Positions 1 through 5,840 of a DNA stretch of 7,800 bases are shown here, in pieces. Each line of letters begins with the position of its first letter. Position 1 is the first letter of the stretch. Position numbers and translations under genes: made by a program. This DNA is from Methanobacteriota archaeon (GTDB lineage: Archaea; Hydrothermarchaeota; Hydrothermarchaeia; Hydrothermarchaeales; JAADFM01), in assembly GCA_013152845.1 (NCBI GenBank), contig JAADFM010000046.1:1-7800 (forward strand). The letters are read 5' to 3'. The notes beneath the pieces were generated by a model. That model was not told the DNA's origin. It ran no database searches and saw only the letters and a list, made by a program, of their open reading frames with translations.

Positions 1-1053
1 GCCGAGATAAACCTCTACGACCGGGACATCGCCAACATGCGGGTCGCCCGGATGGCCGGCTCGCCGGTGCTCCTGGTGGCCGACATCGACCGGGGCGGGG
101 TCTTTGCCTCGATTTACGGGACCCTGGCCCTCCTGCCCGAGGATGACAGGAGGAGGGTCTTCGGGGTGGTGATAAACAAGTTCAGGGGGGACATCGAAAT
201 CCTCAAGCCCGGGATCGAGCAAATCGAAGAGCTCACCGGGGTGCCGGTCCTGGGGGTGGTGCCCTTCGTCCACGGCCTGGACCTGCCGGAGGAGGACTCC
301 GTGGGCCTGTCCGGGGGCTCCGGCCCCGGGCCCGACGTGGCGGTCATACGGCTGCCCAGGATATCCAACTTCACGGACTTCGATGCCTTAAAGCTGGCCG
401 GGTGCAGGGTCAGGTACGTCGGGAAGCCGGAGGAGCTTGGGGAGCCCGATATCGCGGTCATCCCCGGGACCAAGGACACCCTGGGCGACCTGCGATGGCT
501 CAATGACACGGGGACGGCCGGGGCCGTGAAGGGCCTCAAAGGGAAGGCGGTCATCCTGGGCATCTGCGGGGGGTTCCAGATCCTGGGCAGGACCATCGAG
601 GACAGGACGGCGCATCCGGCGAAGAAGGTCCGCGGCCTGGGGCTTCTGGATGTGGATACCGTCTTCGAGGGCTATGGGAAGACCACCAGGCAGGTGGAGG
701 GGGAGGTCGCATCAGCCCGTGCCCTGGGCGGGAGGCTTGAGGGCGCGCCGGTGAGGGGGTACGAGATACACATGGGGGAGACGAGCCTGGGGCAGGGGGC
801 AGAGCCGTTCGTCTCGGTGGGCGGGAGGCCGGACGGCGCCGTGGACCGCACAGGCACCGTCATGGGCACCTACCTCCACGGGCTCTTCGACGCGCCGGGG
901 TTCAGGGAGAGGCTCCTGGGAGCCTTCCCCGGGAGCAGTGAGCATGCGGGGGGTGAGGTGGAGGCCGGGTGGGAGCGGGCCCTGGACCGCCTGGCAGGGG
1001 TGGTGGAGGAGAGCCTGGACATGGAGGCCCTGGAGGATGCCGTCTTTGGATAG
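1..1053 (+). CDS. cobQ: Cobyric acid synthase CobQ/CbiP, C-terminal 350 residues (5' truncated by window)
   Basis: The enzyme performs the glutamine- and ATP-dependent amidation of side chains b, d, e and g of adenosylcobyrinic acid a,c-diamide, giving adenosylcobyric acid in the cytoplasm. The frame is open from base 1, so the ATG at 37 is internal. Roughly 130-140 N-terminal residues, including the P-loop, are missing if the protein has the usual length of about 480-490. Visible family marks are EINLYDRDIANMRVA and VADIDRGGVFAS at the start (end of the dethiobiotin-synthetase-like ATPase domain), GICGGFQILG with the glutaminase nucleophile Cys at 565-567, GYEIHMGET, and the terminal GTYLHGLFD with the conserved His. 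The last 17 nt overlap cbiB, suggesting translational coupling. Identity is seen directly from motifs and supported by the following cobamide genes. Confidence 0.96.
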   Translation, partial: AEINLYDRDIANMRVARMAGSPVLLVADIDRGGVFASIYGTLALLPEDDRRRVFGVVINKFRGDIEILKPGIEQIEELTGVPVLGVVPFVHGLDLPEEDSVGLSGGSGPGPDVAVIRLPRISNFTDFDALKLAGCRVRYVGKPEELGEPDIAVIPGTKDTLGDLRWLNDTGTAGAVKGLKGKAVILGICGGFQILGRTIEDRTAHPAKKVRGLGLLDVDTVFEGYGKTTRQVEGEVASARALGGRLEGAPVRGYEIHMGETSLGQGAEPFVSVGGRPDGAVDRTGTVMGTYLHGLFDAPGFRERLLGAFPGSSEHAGGEVEAGWERALDRLAGVVEESLDMEALEDAVFG

Positions 1054-1978
1054 CCTCGGGGCGGTGCTCCTGCTGGCCCTGGCCCTGGACAGGCTCTTCG
1101 GGGAGCCGCCGGACAGGTTCCACCCCACGGCATGGATGGGGCGCACTGCCGGGTTTTTGGCCGGACGCCCCCTGGGGAACCGCCGCTTGTGGGGGGTCGC
1201 TGTCTTCCTGGCGGTGGCCGGGCTGTTCTCAGGCGCGGCCCTGGCGGTCATGCGCTCCATCCCCGGGGGCGTGCCGGCGGTGGCGGCAGGGGCCGTCATC
1301 CTCAAGCTCCAGTTCTCCTGGCGGGCCCTTGGGGAGGCGGCCGTGGCCGTTGGCAGGGCGGTGGAGAGGGGCGAGCTGGCGGCGGCCAGGGAAAGGCTGG
1401 CCCGCATTGTGGGCCGGGAGACCGGGGACCTCGGCGAGGCCCACGTCCTCTCGGCGGCGGTGGAGACCGCGGGGGAGAACCTGCCCGACAGCATCGTCTC
1501 CCCCATCTTCTACTATGCCCTGGTTGGGGCTGCGGCAGGGCTGGAGTGGGGCATTGCGGCAGCGGTCTTCTTCAGGGCCGCCAACACCCTGGACGCCATG
1601 GTGGGGTACAGAAAGGACGGCATGGAGGAGCTGGGCTGGTTCTCGGCCAGGATGGACGACCTCCTCAACCTGGTGCCCGCCCGGGTATCGGCCGTCCTCA
1701 TTGTCCTGGCCTCGGCCGTCATGTGGCGCACCGGCCGGCGGTCCCTGGATGTCCTGGTACGGGACAGGAATGCCCCGGAAAGCCCCAACTCGGGCTGGCC
1801 CATGGCGGCCCTGGCGGGAGGGCTGGGGGTGCGGCTGGAAAAACCCGGGGGGTACGTCCTGGGGGACGGCCTGGCCTGGCCCATGAGGGGCGGGGACGTG
1901 GCCGGGGCCGCGGCGGCGGTGGACCTGGCGGCGGGGCTGTTCGTCATCCCCCTGCTGGGCGTCCTCCTCGGGGCCTGA
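1037..1978 (+). CDS. cbiB: Adenosylcobinamide-phosphate synthase CbiB/CobD (membrane protein)
   Basis: CbiB attaches the aminopropanol (phosphate) arm to adenosylcobyric acid, making adenosylcobinamide (phosphate), at the membrane. The predicted 313 residues match the family length of about 310-320. Marks seen include DRLFGEPPDRFHPTAWMG near the N-terminus, TAGENLPDSIVSPIFYYAL mid-protein, the NTLDAMVGY segment with the following RMDDLLNLVPAR, and a late SPNSGWPMAALAGGL. Several hydrophobic segments (start of the protein, around 1200-1300, 1690-1730, and the C-terminus) fit an integral membrane protein. The ATG at 1037 is chosen because the alignable sequence begins right there; the in-frame ATG at 938 would add a Trp/Arg-rich stretch that is only cobQ read in another frame. 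GGAGG motifs at 1023-1027 and 1032-1036 lie just upstream, inside the end of cobQ. Confidence 0.95.
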   Translation: MPSLDSLGAVLLLALALDRLFGEPPDRFHPTAWMGRTAGFLAGRPLGNRRLWGVAVFLAVAGLFSGAALAVMRSIPGGVPAVAAGAVILKLQFSWRALGEAAVAVGRAVERGELAAARERLARIVGRETGDLGEAHVLSAAVETAGENLPDSIVSPIFYYALVGAAAGLEWGIAAAVFFRAANTLDAMVGYRKDGMEELGWFSARMDDLLNLVPARVSAVLIVLASAVMWRTGRRSLDVLVRDRNAPESPNSGWPMAALAGGLGVRLEKPGGYVLGDGLAWPMRGGDVAGAAAAVDLAAGLFVIPLLGVLLGA

Positions 1979-1986
1979 CCGATGGA

Positions 1987-1993
1987 TTTAAAA
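1987..1993 (+). promoter_or_regulatory. Possible TATA box upstream of the TPR gene
   Basis: TTTAAAA lies in the 41-nt gap after cbiB, centred about 30 nt before the ATG at 2020. It is the only A/T-rich patch in a very GC-rich stretch. The spacing would place transcription start a few bases before the ATG. This is inference from position and composition; the motif is not a perfect archaeal box. Confidence 0.35.
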
Positions 1994-2019
1994 GGAATGC
2001 CTGTCCGGAGTATTCCAGG

Positions 2020-2850
2020 ATGGAAACCGAAGAGGATTTTACCGCCGCCATAGAGGAGGACGGGGACAACCCCGAGCTGCACCTGAAGTTCGCCAGGTTC
2101 CTGTGGGAGAAGGGGCGCTTCCAGGACGCCGAGCACGAGTTCGAGACGGCCCTTGCCATCGACGGGGACAATGCCGAAGGCCACCTGGACCTGGCCAGGC
2201 TCTACCTGGAGAAGGAGTTCTACCTCCCCCAGTACGCCACCATCCACATCATGAAGGCATACGAGCTCCTGGACAGGTTCGAGGACGGGGGGGAGGCCTT
2301 CTACGAGACCCTGGAGGAGCACTTCCGCCTCCTGGAGGTCATGCACTTCGACGAGGAGCTGCCGGGGGACGCCCGGGCCCTGGCCGCCGTCCTCCTGGGC
2401 AGGATGAACCTCCAGATGGGCATCCTGGACGATGCCGCCAAGTGGTTCTACGCCTTCCTTGAGCTCCAGGACGCCCTCCCGGACGCCGTAAGGGAGGCGC
2501 GGGACGGGATAGAGAGGATAGAGGAGTCCGTGGAGGAGACCTTAAAAGACAAGACCATCGACAACGAGACCAGGGCCGAGGCCCTCTACACCCGTGGGAT
2601 TCTGAGGTACAACCAGGGGGAGGCGGACAGCGCCTGGACCCTCATCAAGGCCGCCAGGAACTTCGCGCCGCCGGATACCGAGGTCTACATGAAGGCCACC
2701 CTCTACTACATCCAGCTGGTGATGGAGAAGAGGGACAGGACCCGGGAGGAGACCGAGGAGGCCCTGGCCCTGTGCGACGAACTCCTGGACTACGACCTGG
2801 ACGACGAGCTGAAGGAGATAGTCGCATCATTCAAGGGGGAACTGGGGTAG
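2020..2850 (+). CDS. Acidic tetratricopeptide-repeat (TPR) protein of unknown function
   Basis: This 276-residue soluble protein is very rich in Glu and Asp, with no signal peptide or membrane segment. Two adjacent TPR-like helix pairs are visible at about residues 18-51 (PELHLKFARFLWEKGRF with a following AL.IDGDN turn) and 52-85 (AEGHLDLARLYLEKEF). A third is near 184-217 (ALYTRGILRYNQGEADSAW). The middle is also helical but less canonical. TPR arrays usually bind other proteins, so a scaffold or chaperone role is possible, but no partner can be named from sequence. The ATG at 2020 is chosen because the frame upstream is the shadow of cbiB and because GGAG at 2007-2010 precedes it at suitable spacing. 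It sits between cbiB and the cobZ-like gene, only 2 nt from the latter, so it is probably co-transcribed with cobamide genes. Nothing in the sequence ties it to cobalamin chemistry. Confidence 0.85.
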   Translation: METEEDFTAAIEEDGDNPELHLKFARFLWEKGRFQDAEHEFETALAIDGDNAEGHLDLARLYLEKEFYLPQYATIHIMKAYELLDRFEDGGEAFYETLEEHFRLLEVMHFDEELPGDARALAAVLLGRMNLQMGILDDAAKWFYAFLELQDALPDAVREARDGIERIEESVEETLKDKTIDNETRAEALYTRGILRYNQGEADSAWTLIKAARNFAPPDTEVYMKATLYYIQLVMEKRDRTREETEEALALCDELLDYDLDDELKEIVASFKGELG

Positions 2851-2852
2851 AG

Positions 2853-3332
2853 ATGAAGGACCTGGAAGACGTCCTCAGGGAATCGGGTATCACAACCGGG
2901 GAGATGGTATCCGCCTACCTGGAGCTGTTCGTGGCCCATCCCGGGATAGAGACCGCACAGGAGGCGGAGGCCGGGTTCCGGCGGGAACTGGAGAGGGCCA
3001 TGGACGACGTGAACGTCTGCGCCCTGGTGGCGGCGGGCCTGAAACTGGAGGAGGAGGCAGAGGCGGGGAGGCTCCCGGGCATGGACCCGGAGGCCTTCCG
3101 GGAGGATGCGGTCCACATCCTGGCCGACGAGGTCCTGGGCATGGCCATAGCGGAGTACATCGGAGGCACCCGGGCCCGCTTCGAGTACGTGCGCTACGAC
3201 CGGGAAAAGCCCGGCATCCTGGGCAGGCTGGGGCCCTTTGCCGACGACGTCGTCTGCGGTCTCATCGCCGGGGTGTCCTCGAGGCTCTATACAGAGGCGG
3301 GGATGGCCGGGGGAGAGAAAAAACCCTTATAG
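2853..3332 (+). CDS. cobZ: CobZ-like / PgpA-related phosphatase (probable alpha-ribazole-phosphate phosphatase)
   Basis: The predicted 159-residue protein begins 2 nt after the TPR gene. It carries the pattern of the archaeal CobZ family, which is related to phosphatidylglycerophosphatase A: ADEVLGMAIAEYIGGT at residues 91-106, RYDREKPGILGRLGPFADD at about 114-132, then CGLIAGVSSR to 144. The DE (92-93), KP (119-120) and DD (131-132) pairs correspond to conserved acidic and basic positions of PgpA-type phosphatases. The N-terminal half (VNVCALVAAGLKLEEEA) also resembles archaeal members. Archaeal CobZ removes the 5'-phosphate of alpha-ribazole phosphate or adenosylcobalamin phosphate, replacing bacterial CobC. 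The position directly before cobS and cobY supports this over a lipid role. The name is from motif memory plus context, so a PgpA activity is the main alternative. The in-frame ATG at 2772 was rejected because it lies inside the TPR gene. Confidence 0.75.
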   Translation: MKDLEDVLRESGITTGEMVSAYLELFVAHPGIETAQEAEAGFRRELERAMDDVNVCALVAAGLKLEEEAEAGRLPGMDPEAFREDAVHILADEVLGMAIAEYIGGTRARFEYVRYDREKPGILGRLGPFADDVVCGLIAGVSSRLYTEAGMAGGEKKPL

Positions 3333-3333
3333 A
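3328..3333 (+). promoter_or_regulatory. Possible TATA box upstream of cobS
   Basis: TTATAG, preceded by an A-run at 3318-3323, overlaps the stop codon of the cobZ-like gene. Its centre is about 26 nt before the cobS ATG at 3356, which would give a leaderless or nearly leaderless internal transcript. This is inferred from motif and spacing only. Confidence 0.4.
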
Positions 3334-3355
3334 TGGAGGGACAAGGATAGCAAGG

Positions 3356-4084
3356 ATGAGCACCTTCTCCGCCATAAGAGACGTCCTCGCCTTCCTCACC
3401 GTCATCCCGGTGGGCTCACCCGGGGGAATCGGGGGGGCGGCCCGGGGGGCATGGCTGTTCCCGGCGGCTGGCGCCCTCCTGGGAATCCCGGCCGCCCTGG
3501 CAGGATATGTCCTGATGCAGTTCCTTTCCCCGGACGTCTCCCTGCTCCTGGCGCTCTTCATCCTCTACGTCCTCACGGGCTTCCACCACCTGGACGGTCT
3601 CCTGGACACGGGCGACGCCCTGATGTGCAGGGGTAGTCGGGAGAGGCGGCGGGAGGTCATGCACGACCTGAACACCGGCGCGGGGGGATATGGGGCGGGG
3701 TTTTTCGTGCTACTTTTGACCTTCCTGGCCCTGCGGGAGGCGCCGCGGCCCCTCCTGGCCCTGGTGGTGGCCGAGACGGCCGCCAAGATGTCCATGGTCT
3801 CGGCACTCTATATAGGCAGACCTTCCCACGAGGGAATGGGCAGCAGGTTCTCCGCCGAGGTGAGGCGCAACCACCTGATGTTCTTCTCGGCCCTCGTCCT
3901 GGCGGTCTCCATCTCCTTTTTCTTCCTGGGCGTCCTGGGGCTCCAGGCCGTCCTTGCGGCCCTGGTGGCGGCCCTGGGCATGGACGTCCTTGCCAGGAGG
4001 TCCCTGGGGGGCATATCCGGGGACGTCCTCGGGGCCGTCAACGAGGTATCCCGGGTAGGGGCGCTGGTGGTGATGCTCCTTTGA
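3356..4084 (+). CDS. cobS: Adenosylcobinamide-GDP ribazoletransferase (cobalamin 5'-phosphate synthase) CobS
   Basis: CobS joins adenosylcobinamide-GDP and alpha-ribazole (or its 5'-phosphate), releasing GMP, in the membrane. The 242-residue length is near the usual 240-260. The family hallmark GFHHLDGLLDTGDAL lies about 80 residues in. Further marks are the Gly-rich GAGGYGAGFFVLLL, AETAAKMSMV, a GRPSHEGMG loop, and GGISGDVLGAVNEVSRV near the C-terminus. At least four or five strongly hydrophobic segments are visible, including LLGIPAALAGYVLM, LLLALFILYVL, and the Phe-rich helix around 3890-3940. The HLDGLLDT acidic residues are the Mg-binding type. The ATG at 3356 follows an AAGG stretch. 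The stop TGA (4082-4084) shares one base with the ATG of cobY, so the two are coupled. Confidence 0.96.
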   Translation: MSTFSAIRDVLAFLTVIPVGSPGGIGGAARGAWLFPAAGALLGIPAALAGYVLMQFLSPDVSLLLALFILYVLTGFHHLDGLLDTGDALMCRGSRERRREVMHDLNTGAGGYGAGFFVLLLTFLALREAPRPLLALVVAETAAKMSMVSALYIGRPSHEGMGSRFSAEVRRNHLMFFSALVLAVSISFFFLGVLGLQAVLAALVAALGMDVLARRSLGGISGDVLGAVNEVSRVGALVVMLL

Positions 4085-4680
4085 TGCTCGATGCCCTGGT
4101 CATGGCAGGGGGAAGGGGCGAGAGGATGGGGGCAGGGGAGGAGAAGCCCATGCTGCCACTCCTTGGCAGGCCGATGATAGACTACGTCCTGGACGCACTG
4201 GAGGAGTCCGGGTGCATCCGCCGGGTCTTCGTGGCCACAAGTCCCGATACCAGGAGGACCGAGGAGCACGTCAGGGAGAGGGGGCTGGAATCTGTCCGGG
4301 CCCCGGGGGAGGGATTCGTGGAGGACCTCAGGTGGTGCATGGAGAACCTCCGCCTGGGCAAGACCCTGGTGATATCCTCGGACCTGCCCCTGCTGTCCGG
4401 GGAGGACATCGAGATGGTGGTCAGGGAATACCACGGGAAGGGGCTGCCACACATGGCGGTGCTGATACCGGCGGTGGTGGTGGCGGCCCTGGGGATGGAT
4501 GCCACCATGGCGGAGGAGGGGATGGTGCCCTCGGGGATAAACGTGGTGGACGGGACCGCCCTGGACGTCTTCTCGGAATCGCGCCTTGTGACCTCCCTGA
4601 TACCCTTTGCCTTCAACGTCAACACGCCCGGGGACCACCGGAAGGCAGAAAGTATATTAAGCTCCAGGAGGGATAGGTAG
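4084..4680 (+). CDS. cobY: GTP:adenosylcobinamide-phosphate guanylyltransferase CobY
   Basis: CobY transfers GMP from GTP to adenosylcobinamide phosphate, supplying the activated corrinoid used by CobS. It is the archaeal counterpart of the transferase half of CobU and has no kinase activity. The 198-residue protein has the nucleotidyltransferase (MobA/GlmU-like) signature MAGGRGERMG at residues 7-16 followed by EEKPMLPLLG, and FVATS. It then has APGEGFVEDLRW, the metal-site segment ISSDLPLLSGEDI, and a late SGINVVDG. ATG 4084 is preferred over the TTG one codon earlier (4081). It forms a TGATG junction with cobS, and a GGTGGTGA at 4066-4073 can act as ribosome binding site. Its presence marks the cluster as archaeal. 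Confidence 0.95.
   Translation: MLDALVMAGGRGERMGAGEEKPMLPLLGRPMIDYVLDALEESGCIRRVFVATSPDTRRTEEHVRERGLESVRAPGEGFVEDLRWCMENLRLGKTLVISSDLPLLSGEDIEMVVREYHGKGLPHMAVLIPAVVVAALGMDATMAEEGMVPSGINVVDGTALDVFSESRLVTSLIPFAFNVNTPGDHRKAESILSSRRDR
4653..4659 (+). promoter_or_regulatory. Probable TATA box for the Trm112-like/rnhB pair
   Basis: TATATTA, preceded by GAAAG, lies inside the 3' end of cobY and is centred 30 nt before the ATG at 4686. The A/T-rich run stands out against the GC-rich surroundings. It would let the two housekeeping genes be transcribed apart from the cobamide cluster with a leader of only a few bases. Inferred from motif and spacing. Confidence 0.45.
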
Positions 4681-4685
4681 AGGAT

Positions 4686-4973
4686 ATGCCGGTGAGCCAG
4701 GAACTCTTGGACATCCTCGCATGTCCCATGTGCAAGGGGGATGTGGAATACATAAGGGAGGGGGACTTCCTCCACTGCCGGAAGGACGATGTGCGCTACT
4801 ACAAGGAGAGGCTGGAGGGCAGGACCGCCTGCCCCAAGTGCGGCGACGCCATGGAGGATATAACGGGCGAGGTCCTCGTCTGCACCGAGTGCAGGAGGTG
4901 GTACCCCATCATAGACGACATCCCGCACATGCTCCCCGACGAGCTCAGGGAGGACCTGGACCTGGGGTCATGA
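4686..4973 (+). CDS. Trm112-family zinc protein with an extra cysteine cluster
   Basis: This 95-residue protein starts with LLDILACPMCKG, the hallmark of the Trm112/UPF0434 family, and ends with WYPIIDDIPHMLPDE, the conserved tail of that family. In eukaryotes and haloarchaea Trm112 is the activating partner of several SAM-dependent methyltransferases acting on tRNA, rRNA and release factor. Cysteines are at residues 13, 16, 31, 49, 52, 66 and 69. The usual family has one CPxC pair plus one or two later cysteines in about 60-70 residues. Here a second CPKC (49-52) and CTEC (66-69) follow the first, as if the zinc-binding part were repeated. The ATG at 4686 follows a GGAG at 4668-4671. The stop overlaps the rnhB start as ATGA. 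No methyltransferase gene lies in the window, so the partner is unknown. Confidence 0.8.
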   Translation: MPVSQELLDILACPMCKGDVEYIREGDFLHCRKDDVRYYKERLEGRTACPKCGDAMEDITGEVLVCTECRRWYPIIDDIPHMLPDELREDLDLGS

Positions 4974-5615
4974 TAGCGGGCATCGACGAAGCCGGACGCG
5001 GCCCGGTCATCGGACCCCTGGTGGTTGCAGCCTTCCAGTGCCGGGAAGGGGAGGTTGGAGACCTGGAGTCACTGGGGGTGCGGGATTCAAAGAAGCTGTC
5101 CCCGAGAAGGAGGGAGGAGCTCTTCGATGTCCTGGTGGAGGGGTACGCGGCCGAGGTGGTGAAACTCTCCCCCCGGGAACTGGACGCCTGCCTGATGGGC
5201 GGGGGCAGCCTCAACCGGCTGGAGGGGGAGAGATTCGGGGAACTGGTGAACCGCCTGGAGGCAGGGACGGTCTACATCGACTGTGCCGATGTGGACCCCG
5301 AGAACTTCAGGGCCCACATCTCAAGGGTCCTGGAGAGGGACTGCCGCCTGGTCATCGCCCACAGGGCCGACGAGCGCTATCCCGTGGTCTCTGCGGCCTC
5401 CATCATCGCCAAGGTGGAAAGGGACCGGGAGCTCGAAAGCCTCAGGGAGGAGTACGGTGGGCAGCGGGTATACATCGGACAGGAAGACCATGGAGTTCCT
5501 TAAGAGCTGGTACCGGGAGAACCGTGAACTGCCTGAGTTTGTCAGGAGAAGCTGGCGGCTCAAGCTGTTCAAGAACCGGCGCCTGGATTCCTCTAGGCTC
5601 GAAGATTTCCTATAG
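4970..5615 (+). pseudogene. rnhB: Ribonuclease HII (rnhB), frameshifted near 5456-5460
   Basis: RNase HII cuts the RNA strand of RNA-DNA hybrids and removes single ribonucleotides from DNA. The ATG at 4970 overlaps the Trm112-like stop by four bases. IDEAGRG (catalytic D6, E7), YIDCADVDPENF (D104), and HRADERYPVVSAASIIAKVERD (D134) give all four catalytic acidic residues, at the spacing known from archaeal RNase HII. After EEYG (residue 163) this frame runs into QRVYIGQEDHGVP and stops at 5501-5503, giving 177 residues. The frame one base on contains VGSGYTSDRKTMEFLKSWY followed by a plausible C-terminus ending in RLEDFL, with a stop at 5613-5615. Archaeal homologues usually have EYG, two residues, then GSGY, so about five bases seem lost (or two lost, or one gained). 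Repaired length is about 215-217, normal for the family. It could be a sequence error; if real, the C-terminal helices are lost. Confidence 0.88.
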
Positions 5616-5626
5616 TTCTCCCTGGC

Positions 5627-5809
5627 CTAGATGAGCCGCCTCTTCCTCATCTCCAGGATGGCCGGTCGGCAGGAAGGGCAGTTGCAGTCCCCGTTGAGGG
5701 AGGGCCTCATTCCCATGACGTCGATGAAGTTGCATACCGCCTTTTCCATATCCAGGTATTCGCACTTTTCGTTGAGTCCTTGAACCCGCCCCCCTTCAGG
5801 GGGATTCAT
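5627..5809 (-). CDS. Small cysteine-rich protein of unknown function
   Basis: I do not recognise this 60-residue protein. It has five cysteines at residues 16, 26, 42, 44 and 47. The last three form CNCPSC in the context NGDCNCPSCRPAI, which looks like a zinc or iron-sulfur site together with KCEYLD and AVCNFID. The C-terminus is basic (EMRKRRLI). There is no signal peptide or membrane segment. The ATG at 5807-5809 is chosen because a near-perfect archaeal TATA box lies about 27 nt upstream, implying a leaderless message. A GTG at 5858-5860, which overlaps the scpB stop as GTGA, is in the same frame and would add 17 residues. Those extra codons would read through the TATA box and oligo-T tract, so I think it is not the start. 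It lies downstream of smc-scpA-scpB and converges on rnhB with 11 nt between stop codons. Confidence 0.6.
   Translation of the reverse strand: MNPPEGGRVQGLNEKCEYLDMEKAVCNFIDVMGMRPSLNGDCNCPSCRPAILEMRKRRLI
5790..5803 (-). repeat. GC hairpin within the first codons of the Cys-rich gene
   Basis: On the minus strand CCCCC and GGGGG flank a TGAA tetraloop, giving a five-pair all-GC stem covering codons 3 to 7 of the small gene. It starts only a few bases after the predicted leaderless ATG, so it could hinder or tune initiation. Such a short stem can occur by chance in GC-rich DNA. Confidence 0.35.
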
Positions 5810-5831
5810 GGGACATGGAAACCCGTCCCCA

Positions 5832-5840
5832 TATATAAAT
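5832..5840 (-). promoter_or_regulatory. TATA box for the Cys-rich gene
   Basis: Reading on the minus strand, ATTTATATA closely matches the archaeal box A consensus and is preceded by the purine-rich GAAGA as a possible BRE. Its centre lies about 27 nt upstream of the ATG at 5809, which predicts transcription starting at or next to the start codon. It is the best TATA match in the window. Confidence 0.6.

Noticed and set aside
712..1506. Long open frame on the minus strand opposite cobQ and cbiB
   Set aside because: Low-complexity Pro/Ala/Arg/Ser-rich translation with no motif, fully antisense to two well-supported genes; expected in GC-rich DNA where stop codons are rare.
1132..2019. Upstream extension of the TPR reading frame through cbiB
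   Set aside because: The Gly/Arg-rich translation is cbiB read in another frame; a proper start with an upstream GGAG exists at 2020.
1513..2346. 277-codon open frame on the minus strand opposite cbiB and the TPR gene
   Set aside because: No recognisable domain. It mirrors the codon pattern of the genes on the other strand.
3808..3838. TATATA inside cobS, about 25 nt before an in-frame ATG at 3836
   Set aside because: It encodes the conserved LYIGRP segment, and the shorter product would lack the HLDGLLDT catalytic motif. It shows that the TATA-to-ATG spacing can arise by chance.
3808..4638. 276-codon open frame on the minus strand opposite cobS and cobY
   Set aside because: His/Pro/Gln-rich translation without family features, antisense to clear cobS and cobY motifs.
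5450..5465. Programmed +1 frameshifting in rnhB
   Set aside because: No slippery heptamer, rare-codon stall or downstream structure is evident, and the family is not known to use recoding; mutation or sequence error is simpler.
5771..5785. Imperfect inverted repeat GTTGAGTCCTTGAAC inside the Cys-rich gene
   Set aside because: Only the outer bases pair well; it is within coding sequence and no stronger than chance.
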